NCBI GenBank assembly: GCA_009733775.1
Contig: WOGZ01000071.1
Location: forward strand, 62,001-126,000
Source: Alectoria sarmentosa
Lineage: Eukaryota > Ascomycota > Lecanoromycetes > Lecanorales > Parmeliaceae
Length of the DNA stretch: 64,000 nt
Direction: 5' to 3'
The position numbers and the translations under genes were made by a program. Positions 34,705 through 45,487 of the stretch are shown piece after piece (position 1 is the first letter of the stretch; every line of letters starts with the position of its first letter). Below the pieces are notes generated by a model. That model was given only the letters and a program-made list of their open reading frames with translations. It was not told the DNA's origin and did not search any database.

Positions 34705-37356
34705 TCAAACAAAGTCGACCTCAGCGGTGACGATCTGGTACTCGCTAGTAAGTGTCGATGGATCCAGACCAGTCGGAGAAGTCCAGCTCAGCAGTATCTT
34801 CGTGCCACCGTTGATGATGTCGTTGGAGCCGTAGTAACCCAGGTGAGCTCCGCCAGAATAGATGTACTTCCCACTCAATCCAGGATTTGCTTTGAAAAGA
34901 AGTTGTTGCTCCGACCAACTGTACTTGAGGATATTCTCAACGTAGTCGGAGGATGAGTCTCCTCCGGGCGCAAATGGCGGAAGTATGCCCTGATCTGCTT
35001 CAAGGTAGCGATAGTAGAAGGTGCTGTCGGCGTAGACAGTCATGTAAACGATGATGAATGTCAGATGCCGAGGGGAATAGAAGACATCGATGTCCATGAA
35101 AGCACCTTCGATGAAGTAGGCCGTAGATGATGAAGACGGCATATCACTGCTCCAAGCGCTGCCACTCCAGTACTCAAACTTTTCATAGGTCAGCATGTTA
35201 TCTGGATAGTGAGCACCGAGGAACCTACCGAGTCACGATCACCCACAGCGCCAGCCGGTGTTCTCGCCACAAGAAGGCCACCAGCCATGTTACCAAAGAG
35301 ATAGACGTTTCCATCGTCCCCACCAATACCAGAAGCACCCCAAGAGCGGAGGCCTCCCACACAGCCCCATTCTACCTCATCTTGGTCAAAGATCTTGTTC
35401 ACAGTACGTTCGGCCACTGGACCACCCTTGCCACCGGCGGTGATTGTCAGGAGTGTTGAACCGGTGTAAGTGAACACTGCAGCTTTAGTGGCCATGTTGA
35501 CGTTGTCGTATACGATTGGCGCGTAGATGATGGCTGTCGTTGCATCAAGAGGGATGATAGATGATTCAGGCCAGATCGCATATCGCTGACCGTTGCCTTG
35601 CAAGGCTTCATTGTACGCCATTTCGCCTGTTGTCAAAGGTGCAAAACCGCGCATCCGGCCAACGTTGTCGCTCCATTCCCCAATTCCGTCCTGTAGCTCT
35701 AGGGCCTTCCCACTCAAGCCATTCATACCGACGTCGATGGCCACAGAGCTTGAAATGAACCCGAGGAAATTGCCATTTATTGTGGAGGCAGGAGGCGAGT
35801 ATGAGCCTGTATCACAAAAGACGAATAAATGTTCACCATTGAGCATTCCTCCTTTACCACCGTCTCGAGATAGATGAGGGGTATCAGTCAAGGCATTGAG
35901 GTAGGATTGTGTTGAGATGTTGACTTCAAGAGCGCCGGTTTCTGGCGAGACGGGATAGCTGGTGGAGAGATCACCGTTGACTCCAGTGGTGAGTAGGGTC
36001 TTAGCAAGCGTTATGCCTGTAGGTGCTTCAACGTCAAGATACTGCGATGAGGGTACGTTTTGACTTGGACCGTGTAAGTGGGAGCCTGCAACCTTTGGCG
36101 CTATGATAGAGTCACCCGATGCGTATGTGACTCCAGGGCTAGATACACTCGATGCAGAAATCGTAGCAGCTGTGGACGATGAAGAAGAGGTAATTGTTGA
36201 AGTTGAGCTGGTTGTAGCTGAGGACGAAGCGTAGCCTATACGGATTGCACCCTGAAGTTTCAGGATCGAGGGGGTCGGATTGTCGATCGAAGACTTCAAG
36301 TAACAATCATTGGCGTCTTCGCTTCGGCTGGCAATGAACAACGCGGCCACGCATTCGACATGGTGAGCATTAAAATTGTATGCATCGCACTTCTGGACAC
36401 AACCGGCAAAGCTATCAACCAGTTGAAAAGGGTAGTCATCATGTGGGAAATCGATATTGCAGATGATCTGGTAGACAATACCGGCGTCGGATATGTAAGC
36501 TGTACCATTGCCAGCTGGGCATACTGAGGTACCAGTGGCACTTGAAGCTATTGAGGACGCGGTAAGAGTTGGATTCGAGAAGCCTCCAAGGACGAAGGTC
36601 TGATAGCCGTCATCCTGTCTAGGGGAAAGAGCTTTGCGGTCTGGATAAAATCTGGAGGCGTCGAAGGCTGGGAGGGAGTTGGCTTCAGCTTCATTGTCCG
36701 AAGCGTTCTTCAAGTCACCTTGAACTTCGAGCCCAGCTTTCCTCAGAGGGATAGCAGCAGGTGCAATGTCTGCAAGAGAGAGCAGGTCAGCTTCATCGTC
36801 AGCGGTAGGTCAGCCAGTACGTACCTCTTATTCTTGCGAACATTGTGCCCGTAGAAACTGGGCCCAACTCGGCAATTGGAGCTGCTTCATCTTTGCCAGA
36901 AGTTCGCGAGGTACGATAGCGGTTTCGACGACGGCTCGGAAGACTAACCGACTGGCTATCTTGGACTTCCAAGGCTTGGAGCTGTAACTGTGGGACGGGT
37001 GTTGGACGCGTGCAAGGATTCGAATAATGTGTTGTATTCGTAGGATCATAGTCCCCACCAAAGCAATCAGGCCCACGAGCAATGCCAGTAGCCGTAGGGA
37101 GGACTGCAACGGAGTCTGGAGGGTGAATTAGTAAGGCAACCCCAGATCGGCAGTGGTGGGGCTTACTGTCCGCTGCCCCAAGGGTGGTGATTTTCAAGCT
37201 GCTACCAGAGCTAGCTGTTGGTCTGTGCATGATACGACCAAAGACATCGCCATGCTGGTGACCATGGGCTTGGAGCTTCACGTTGGTGGTCAGCGCCAGT
37301 CCAGCCGTGATGAGGGAGACGACGGCCAAGCCATTCGAGAAGAGCTTGTTCTTCAT
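34705..37356 (-). CDS. Secreted PAN/Apple-like + DUF4185-like beta-propeller protein
   Basis: Four exons: 37356-37167, 37115-36825, 36769-35229 and 35178-34705, with introns of 51, 55 and 50 bp, giving 831 aa. An N-terminal hydrophobic segment (LAVVSLITAGLAL) is a likely signal peptide or anchor. Around residues 240-310 a six-cysteine region (YQIICNIDF, then FAGCVQKCDAYNF, VECVA and CYLKS) has PAN/Apple spacing, a fold that binds carbohydrate or protein. A Ser/Thr-rich linker follows (about 335-375). The remaining 430 residues match the repeat pattern of the DUF4185 family, a predicted propeller (FVFCDTGSYSP, PESSIIPLD, and a final strand set in exon 4). The last intron is supported by a CTGAC branch site and the restored DRDS-FEYWSG join. 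It is probably extracellular; no enzymatic activity can be assigned. Confidence 0.8.
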
Positions 37357-38316
37357 GATCGACCTGCCTGGTAGATGTCGTCAGCAAACCTGGTGAAGCT
37401 TGCAGGCCATCGCGTGCTGAAGCTCGTGTAGGCAAGAATGACTTACGCGCCAAAAGAGTGACGTTGTTGATATTCAAGAGGTGAAGGAACGTGACGAAGT
37501 GAAATGAAGAGAAGGGTGAGAGTGACAGAAGGGAAGGGTTCGAAAGAGTCTAGATACTGAGATCAAAGGAGTGTGGTGGCTGCTGCCGAATTTTGTTGTG
37601 ATAGAAGGATAAGGATAGAAAAGTCAACACAGGAGGGAAAAATTGGAGGGAAATTTCCAATCACCGATTTTGAGTGGGGATTATGGAAGACTCGACCGCG
37701 CTTACGGCAGTCACGACACCGGGCAAACCTGCCCCTTTCTTCTTATCTGTCTTGCACAGTGATACAAGGCACATCTAATTGGGTCGAGGCCCCGCTCGCG
37801 CATGTCCGAAGCGCCGGTGAGGTCGCAACGGATCCTGCTATTACACTGAGAATTTATAAACAAGGCCCCTTTTTCGGTAATTGCAGGACTTCTTGAGAGG
37901 CGAGCTCGGTGCAGACGTCTAGGAAGTCGGCTGATTGGGGCTTCCGCATTGCTCGCAGACATAGAATCAAGGTGTTGGACCGTGACTTTTATCTGTCAGA
38001 AGAGGGAAGTCTTGAATTGATACCTACAAGCAATAGCTGGTAGGATATTTCGGCGTGAGAGATGTCCATGTTCATGCCACGGGTTTACGAAACGTGGAAA
38101 TGACGCCTTGCTGCTCACATGGCAAGGTAAATCTAGTGTATCGTAAGGCGATCAGCTATTGATTTGGCTCGCATATTTCTCTGGTTCAGGGAGACCCTTC
38201 TCCTTACCAGTGGCGTAAGCGGGTTGCGCATTGAATCGTGGAGAGGCTCTTCCACGGACATTGACACCCTTCCAAGCCGTCGTCTGATCTTGCACCTACA
38301 TTCCCATCCTCTAATG
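37357..38316. other. intergenic, no gene recognised
   Basis: This is the upstream region of the PAN/DUF4185 gene and the downstream flank of the RRT8-like gene. No exon chain is visible on either strand. Confidence 0.5.
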
Positions 38317-39362
38317 TCACTCGACCTTCCTAGCCTGCTCCTTCAACCCGGGCGCTGTCCCCTCCTTCGTCACATTCCCCTTTTCAATGTCCGCTGCCCA
38401 AAGTGCTGCTCCCACCGTATTCGTAAATGCAAACAGGATACTCGCAACAGGCACCAATTCCAGCAGGACAGCTGTAACACCGAAGCTAACACATACCTAT
38501 CAGCACATCTCCCGAATCCCAAAACCCTTACACTGGTGCCACATGGTGGTGACTTACCTAGTGTACGCTGCTTTATACTCCTCAACATGCTTCTGCCTCT
38601 GCGTACTGTTCCATTGCTTCAACTGAAAATACCTCGAATGAGCCGCTGGTCCAGCGCGTCTCCCCTGCAGTACCACAAACATGACCGTCCCAACTACTGG
38701 TATGAAGTTCAGCGGTAGATACATAAAGTACCTAATAATCGCCGTAGGTGTAAACTTCTGAAATGGCTTCTTCGTCAATTTCCCCAGCTTGCCCATGATA
38801 TCGCTGCCCCCCTTGATCTGCCTTCCTTCGCTGACAAGATTTGTAGTATTCTTAGACACCAGCACGCCATCGAATGTGTCGGTGAGAGCGTCTTCGATGA
38901 GGAAGGTCTTGCTGAGAACTGTGAAGAGGGTTGAAGACTCAGACAGAACGAGCAGGGCGGCACTGACGGCGGCCAAAGGGCCAGACGTGAATGCCATGAC
39001 AGCCATCTGGGGTAGATAGGTGAAGAGGAACATAAAGGTAGTGACGCCCAGGCCTAGGGTCATTGTTGGGGCAAGTTTGGTTGTGAGAGGCTTCCTGGAA
39101 AGCGAAGAAATTAGCATCTACTATGGTAGCATTGCGGTCACGAACGGGACCATACCATAGAGAGCGATGAGAGAGGAAGTAGTAGATACCCTAGATATTC
39201 GAAAATATTAGCGAACGAGCCACAATTGCAGTAGATACCTGGTAGAATCTGACAGCTTGCCTTGATTGGGTAGAGGTATGCAGCAGAACGCGCAGCTTGG
39301 ATGGTTAGGGCCTTGATGCGGTCTGCCTCGCCGACAGCGACCTCCTTGACTTTGTCTGTCAT
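38317..39362 (-). CDS. RRT8/LDS-like (EI24-type) multi-pass membrane protein
   Basis: Four exons: 39362-39261, 39190-39156, 39094-38558 and 38485-38317, giving 280 aa. The first intron appears to start with GC rather than GT (AAG|GCAAGC), a known minor donor class; this join yields YPIKGIYYFLSHRSLWKPL, the usual start of this family. Hydrophobic segments include TLGLGVTTFMFLFTYLPQMA, MAFTSGPLAAVSAALLVL, YLPLNFIPVVGTVMFVVL and the exon-4 segment VTAVLLELVPVASILFAF. Relatives include yeast Rrt8 and Lds1/Lds2, associated with lipid droplets and spore wall assembly. The family call rests on the pattern of helices and the LPLNFIPVVGT loop. Confidence 0.75.
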
Positions 39363-39714
39363 GATAGGAGAGTGTAAATTATACAGAGTAGATTTGTATG
39401 GGCGGAGGTGATGTTGAAGTGCTTCGAATCAAGGCACGCGATCAGCCCTACGAGAAATCGGTTTAACGAGGCTCCTTGATCGACTGAAGCGGTAATCTTG
39501 AAAAGCTTGAGGTTTAGAATCGATGGTCCATTTGAACAAGTAGACCCCTAGGTACAATTGTGGCAGTCAAGGAGACATGACTTTGAAGGACAGACTCCGC
39601 CCTGATGCTTTCACTATTCATTGCCAACCTCCACACTCCGTATCCATGCTGAACGCCCTGAACGCCCATGCTCCTTGGCTATGGAAAGTATCAATGATCA
39701 ATCAAGGTAATATC
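39363..39714. other. intergenic, no feature seen
   Basis: This short spacer lies between the RRT8-like gene's start and the RING gene's stop; both genes are on the minus strand. It probably holds the RRT8-like promoter. Confidence 0.5.
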
Positions 39715-42421
39715 TCATCTGTCCCGGTTGGCTTGCATTTGCGTCCTCCCAGCCTCTCCGCTGAACGCAGCCAGACTAAGCGATGTCAGACCCCTCCAGC
39801 TACTCCTCGAGGTCGAAGCTTCGGGTTGGTCGTTGACGAGCGTGGCTGCCATATCATCACCACGTTCTAGGTCAGTATCGCGAGGGATTGGAATTGCGGC
39901 TGAAGGTGATTCGTTGGCAGTCTCGGCAGCCTGTACCTGGACGTCTTCTTCGACGTTGTCGTGGTATGGTGCATGGGCGGTAGATGTGTTGTTGCTCGAC
40001 GACGGATTGTTCATCGAGCGAACAACGTCGCCTTTGCAAATAGGGCACGTTCGGCGACGAGTTGTAAGCCAAGGCGTTCTAGTATCAGTCAGTGCGCCAT
40101 TAGGCAAATGAACTAGTGTAGGCTGCTTACATGCACTCGGCGTGGAACTCATGGCCACAGGGTAGACTCATCACTCTGCTTTCACCATCCACATAGTCCT
40201 CAAGACAGACCACACACTCGACCTGCTTGCCATTGTATTTCTTGTGAGGTGCAGTCATGCTTTCGCCTTTCTCCGGCTGCGTTGTGGATACATTTGCACT
40301 AGCTCGTTCCAAAGACGCGGAAACAGCATCCCCAATACCCGACGCCGTTGCTGAACGTGGTCTCGAACGAGCTGTAACAGATCGAGGACTTGTCTGGAGG
40401 AGAGGAGAGGTCGGCGAAGAGCTTTGAGGCGAAGCAAAACGCGTTGACGAAGTAGTGGAACCACAGGACATCGTATGGTACGTTCGTATTGGAAGACGAT
40501 CGACCACAGATTTCGGCGCTCGCCATCTCCGTCGACGAATCCTTGAGCGCAATAGTAGTAGGGCGTAGACGACAGTCAAAGTGACTAGTGGGCTTACTAC
40601 CAGAACCAGCAGCGTGTCCAAAAAAGGGCTTGAAGACATGGTCGTAGGGGTTAGAGTGACCCAAAGTCCTTCATGTTCCTCGTCCGACTCAATATCAAGC
40701 TGGCTGGCACTGGCTTGCTGTGCTGCAGCTTGATTCTTTGAATCCGAGGTAATCTTCTTGCTCTCGTCTTTTGCTGCAGCTTTCTGGGCTTTTCCACTAG
40801 AATCAGCCTTATTTCCAGGCTTATTGTACTGTCCGCTGCCTGGCGTGATGCTGCCACCTGTTAGGGCGCTTCCAGACTTCTCATCGGCTGAGTCACCACT
40901 TTTTCCAGATCCTTTCGATGCCACTGGAGTTGCTGCAGAAGCTCGTGTGGTGGTAGTACTCTTCGACTTGGCGGAAGGCTTCACTGCTACAAGATCTGGG
41001 TCGCGCCAATCCTGAACGCCAATAACAAAATCATCGCTAGAGCTGGGGTGTGAAGAAGACTTCTGAGTATCTTTGACTGCTCTACCGGTAGGCTCGCTTC
41101 TGCTCTGGCCTTTAGCTTTGCCAGTCTTCTCTTTTGAATGTGCTGCCTTTTCTTCGGGTGATTCGTCAGTCAATTTCTCACTGAACCAGTCGAGGCGCCC
41201 ACTGCTTGGGGGCCGCCGACTGTCCTCTAGCCTTCCAGGAGCATAATTGCTCTTACTCATGCCCAGACGAGATGCGAGTGATGTCAGCCAGCTTGGCTTT
41301 TCCTTTTGCTGCAATTTTCCCATTTTCCCGGAAGACTTCGCATTCTTTCCCTTGAAAGACCTCGACGGTGCTGAGGTCGATTTTGGACCGGACGTGGGCG
41401 TGAAAGTAGGTCCGTCAACGTCAACTTTAATCTTCGAACCCTCTTTCTTGGCACCAGCACTCGATCCTGATCCCATTATCGCGTCCTCTGGTTCAGACTC
41501 ATCCACAGGGCTCTCAGGAGGAATGAGGGACGAGAGCAGATGAGCAGTAGTATGTGACGTGAACAACGACGGAATTGTAACATTAGACGTGTCCCCTCGT
41601 GCGTACATAATGATCAGTGGGCCACCGCGAGTATGGTCACCCACAATAAGTGCGCTGCCACCTCGCCGCTGTGTCCATTTGACTTTTTCCAAGAAACCAC
41701 AGCCACCGCGGCTCAGCAATACAATCTTTCCAGATATTTCAGCACTTTCCTGTAGCGACTGTATATCCGCATGTGTTGAAGGTTGCCCCATTTGAGCCGC
41801 CTGGTGCTGAGCAGATTGTCCAGGCTCTGAAGGCTTCGAAACCGGTGAAGAAGGGAGAGGATGATGTAGGTGGTCATCAGTGCCGTCATCCTCGGAAGGC
41901 TCTTCGGCGCCGTCGGTTACTACTTCGACTGGTGAAGCCCCCCCGTTCTTCTGCTGAGCAGCATTCACGTCGTCACCACTCACAGCAACAGGGGTCTGGT
42001 CGGCGGCGGTGTCTCTGCGATGCTGCTGACTGCCGTCATCCCAGCCTGGTACATCGCTGCACCCAAGCTCGCCTTCTGCACCAGTGCCCGGGCCTCTTCC
42101 TAGGTTATCATCCCCAAACCCGCTTCCGATCCACAATTGCCCACTCAAGCCACTTGCTGAAAGAGATGGGCCGAAATCGGCAGGTCGAGCAAGAAAAAAA
42201 GTTGAATTATCGTCTGTGAGGCTGATGATGGCCGAAGGTGGGAATAGAGTAGACGGCGCGTGGAAGGAGAACAGAGCGTGGATGCCGCTCTTTGGTGTGT
42301 CAGAGGTTGACTCTGTAGCTATCTGGCCCCTGGGATGTGAATGTAGGAGGGAGAAAAATGTTAAGAGGGTCGGTAAGCCGACAACGCCCAAGAATACTAA
42401 GATCAAGTGGTGCGGAGGCAT
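39715..42421 (-). CDS. PA-TM-RING-type RING-H2 E3 ubiquitin ligase
   Basis: Two exons: 42421-40131 and 40078-39715, with a 52-bp intron that splits the RING, giving 884 aa. An N-terminal hydrophobic segment (LILVFLGVVGLPTLLTFF) is a signal or anchor. A protease-associated domain follows around residues 230-300 (KIVLLSRGGCGFLEKVKW, then ALIVGD and VTIPSLF). A long low-complexity Ser/Lys-rich section precedes a single membrane helix (LLVLVVSPLVTLTVVYALLL, about 602-626). The RING-H2 uses Cys736, Cys739, Cys755, His757, His760, Cys763, Cys775 and Cys778. This is the architecture of endosomal/vacuolar membrane ligases that ubiquitinate membrane cargo. The lumenal linker between PA domain and membrane is unusually long (about 300 residues). 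Confidence 0.9.
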
Positions 42422-43438
42422 CTTGGAGTGAGGCGTGCCTACTCAAAAGTTGGACAAAGGCTCACTCTGCCGCCCAACAAAGATTGCAGAAGACACTATC
42501 CATAGGCATGAAAGGATTTACGTAAAGTAGGCTTTTCACACAGTAGAATTTCGGTGATGATGGTCAGGAGTGCTTAAGAGAATGTGATGTTGGAGTAAGT
42601 GTGATCATACTGCCAACGCCAAGGCTACGATGGCGCCCCGGGTACTTTACCCTTTTGAGACTAATCAAAAATGCTTTCGTCAAAGGCTTGAGTTGCTAAC
42701 GGGTCTTCCTGTAGAAAATTCGATCTATCACCTCAAAGTCAAAGCCATCCCCTCGCGCATAGCACAGGTGTTTGATTTCATCTAGCGGGGTCACTGAACG
42801 CACTCTTTACTCCAAGTCTACAACCACAAAGGCTGGGAGATACGATGCCTTGCTAACCCACTTGATCAAAAGCTTAGAGCATCCTGTTCTAGTCACAGCA
42901 CTATGCCGGCAAGGTTTTAGTTTGAATTCTCTCAAGTGCAGGAGACTTGACTCAGAAGGATGTAGCTGTAAATTCAGCTTCTCGCTGTCAGCGTCAAATA
43001 GCCATTTCTACAGGAACTTCAGCCGCTGACATGCAACATCACCATACATCTGAGCAAGCATAGGAAAGGGACATGCCCGCAAAGCGAGATTAGTATTGTG
43101 ATGAGCTTTCTATTCAGACGGCCGAAAATTGGGAATTATGCCAGATTTTCTGTCCTTGCCTCTGCCACTCGGCAGCTCGTAGAATAAATATTCTTTTGAT
43201 CATGATAGACAAAGGAACAGCCCAGTGGTGCCAGCAACTGTGCTGGAGCACGAGGAAGGCGCGACAGGGACCGTTTTCCATCTATGGGTAATTTGTCTTC
43301 AGCACTCCTACTCCTACGGACAGTTTCCTCAATTGCAAAGCTCAATCAACCATTCCAGTCTCTTCATTCAGTATCCTTGGTAACTTCATCGATCCTACAT
43401 CCTGCCGCATTACACAAACCTACACTACGTCCTAAATC
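42422..43438. other. divergent intergenic region
   Basis: It lies between the RING ligase (-) and the aquaporin (+) and so should hold both promoters. The frame 42772-43029 has no recognisable motif. Confidence 0.5.
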
Positions 43439-44744
43439 ATGAACATTGACGAACCTCTAGTTACAGGCTTCGTGCTTCCTGGAAGGGGCAGGAAGCGACA
43501 TAGGCAAGGGACTGAGTCCACAATCGTCAATCGACTTCCAATCCTAAAATACCTACCGAGACACTTTCGCTCTCATTTCGTTGCCATGTGTGGAGAGTTC
43601 ATCGGCACCTTTCTATTCCTCTTCTTTGCTTTCTCTGGTACCCAAGTCGCAAACACCCAAACGCGACCTCAGACGTCCACTACCATTGCCCAGGCTTCCA
43701 ATCCAGCCCAACTCCTGTACATTAGCTTGTGCTTCGGCTTCTCCCTGGCAGTCAATGCTTGGGTGTTTTTTCGCATTTCTGGGGGGCTGTTTAATCCTGC
43801 CGTCACACTGGGAATGTGTCTCGTTGGGGCATTGCCATATATACGCGGCGTGCTTCTCACGGTATCACAAATCCTCGGTGCCATTTCTGCAGCCGCGGTG
43901 GTCAGCGTGCTATTTCCAGGACCACTAGATGTCCGGACCGCGTTGAGGATCGGCACTTCTATTACCCAGGGTCTTTTCATCGAGATGTTCCTTACTGCTC
44001 AACTAGTCTTCACTATCTTCATGCTTGCCGCCGAGAAACACAAGGCGACCTTCATAGCGCCAGTAGGCATTGGCTTGTCGTTTTTCATTGCTAAGCTTAC
44101 TGGTCTAGTCCCAATAATCGACCCATTCTATGTATACTGACTACTTCAGGTGTCTTCTACACTGGTGGATCAGTAAATCCCGCCCGATCCTTTGGCCCTG
44201 AGGTGGTCTTGCATACGTTCCACCACTATCATTAGGTATGCTACCGTTGTCTCCGAAGCCAAGAATGGATGCTAATCCGTGGGATGCTCAGATCTACTAG
44301 GTTAGCCCCATCCTTGGCTCGCTTCTTGCCTCCGGCTTCTACAGATTCATGAAAATGCTCGAGTACGAAACTACGAATCCTAGAGCAGATTTCGATGAGC
44401 ATGAGAAGGAACATTTTGATCCGGAGATACATGGCAGTCGGCCTCCGACTATTGTCAACCTCCAAGCTAGTGATCAACAAAATCTTGAGAAACACGGCGA
44501 GACCCGCACGATAACGGGCGCAGAAGCTGATCATTACGACCCAGACGGAATGAAGGCCAGCCCGGGAAATCACACTGCTGGGAAAGGGCGGCACCGTAGG
44601 ATGTCTGCACTGAAGGGTGAGCGGAAAGATCCCGGCTTCTCACCGGCAGAAGCATCACAGAAGGAAACTGAGGACCTCACAGATGTGTACGACGCTGCAC
44701 CTGGCGCAGAACTGGGTAAGGCGTCAAACCGTGCGCATATTTGA
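43439..44744 (+). pseudogene. Aquaporin/aquaglyceroporin (MIP family) with two in-frame stops
   Basis: Exons 43439-44102, 44150-44235 and 44292-44744 join in phase (introns 47 and 56 bp, with CTGAC and GCTAAT branch sites). Both pore motifs are intact: FNPAVTLG (Asn119) and VNPARSFGP (Asn231). Membrane segments and a long hydrophilic C-terminal tail (about 130 aa) are typical of fungal members. Where fungal aquaporins read YHWIYW-x-GP the gene has YH-stop, I-Y-stop, V-S-P: TAG at 44233-44235 (codon 250) and TAG at 44298-44300 (codon 253), plus GGC->AGC two codons later. Each is explained by a TpG->TpA change (TGG->TAG twice), the RIP signature. Translation would lose the sixth helix and the tail. 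The product would have conducted water or glycerol across a membrane; it is very probably inactive. Confidence 0.85.
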
Positions 44745-45487
44745 TCGACCTGTTGAAGGTAAGGTTTGGAGCAGGACAGGGGCTAGCTTGGCCAGCAATT
44801 GTTGCATGGCTTCGGCTTTTTTCGACGGTTTTGAGACCATGCGAGGGAAGGGCTTCAGAGCGTGGATTAGCTGATCCACAATGCCTATCCCAAGTGCATC
44901 ACGTATTCTAGCGGTGGCTCGGTTTGAGTATCGCATGAACAGCATCAATTCTGGGACAGGATTGTCGATCAAGAAGGCCCGCAGCCAAACACAACGCTAG
45001 ATACTGTGGCTGTGCCTGCGCCACATGCCGCGTGTGGCGAAAAGTGACATCAGATTCTTCCCCGGACCCCGCTCATGCAGCCAAGTTGGAAGTTGAGTAT
45101 TTGAGGCTTGATTCTTACAATAAAGTACCTTCTAACTTGATTCCTTGAATACTAGGACAGTAGTGTATGCATGTGACGTCTGAATCGAACTAGACACTCC
45201 CTGCCAAGTTTCTGACTTTCTCCTACCTTACCGCAGCTCAAGTAGACTCACTTCCTACGGCAAGTGCAGATCTTTATTTACCTACCCATTGCTACAAGTA
45301 CTTGAGACCCCCGCCTCCATCCTCTCACCTTCTCTCAACTTCACTAAACACTCCCTCTCCCAACAGTCTTCACATTCTTACCTACCCTCAACTTCTCTGC
45401 ACTCCACTATTCAATACTCAGTCTTCAATCAATTCATACACAACCTCATCTACAGCCAAACCTCATACAAACTCCTACACAGCCAAC
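44745..45487. other. intergenic; CT-rich 5' region of the next gene
   Basis: The last about 180 bases are strongly CT/CA-rich and stay open in frame with the next gene, but they look like a fungal 5'UTR and not coding sequence. No other gene is seen. Confidence 0.55.

Noticed and set aside
5919..44744. Alternative genetic code or programmed stop read-through to explain TAG/TAA in three genes
   Set aside because: The other genes use TAA, TAG and TGA as normal terminators, and the stops replace different residues; nonsense mutation is simpler.
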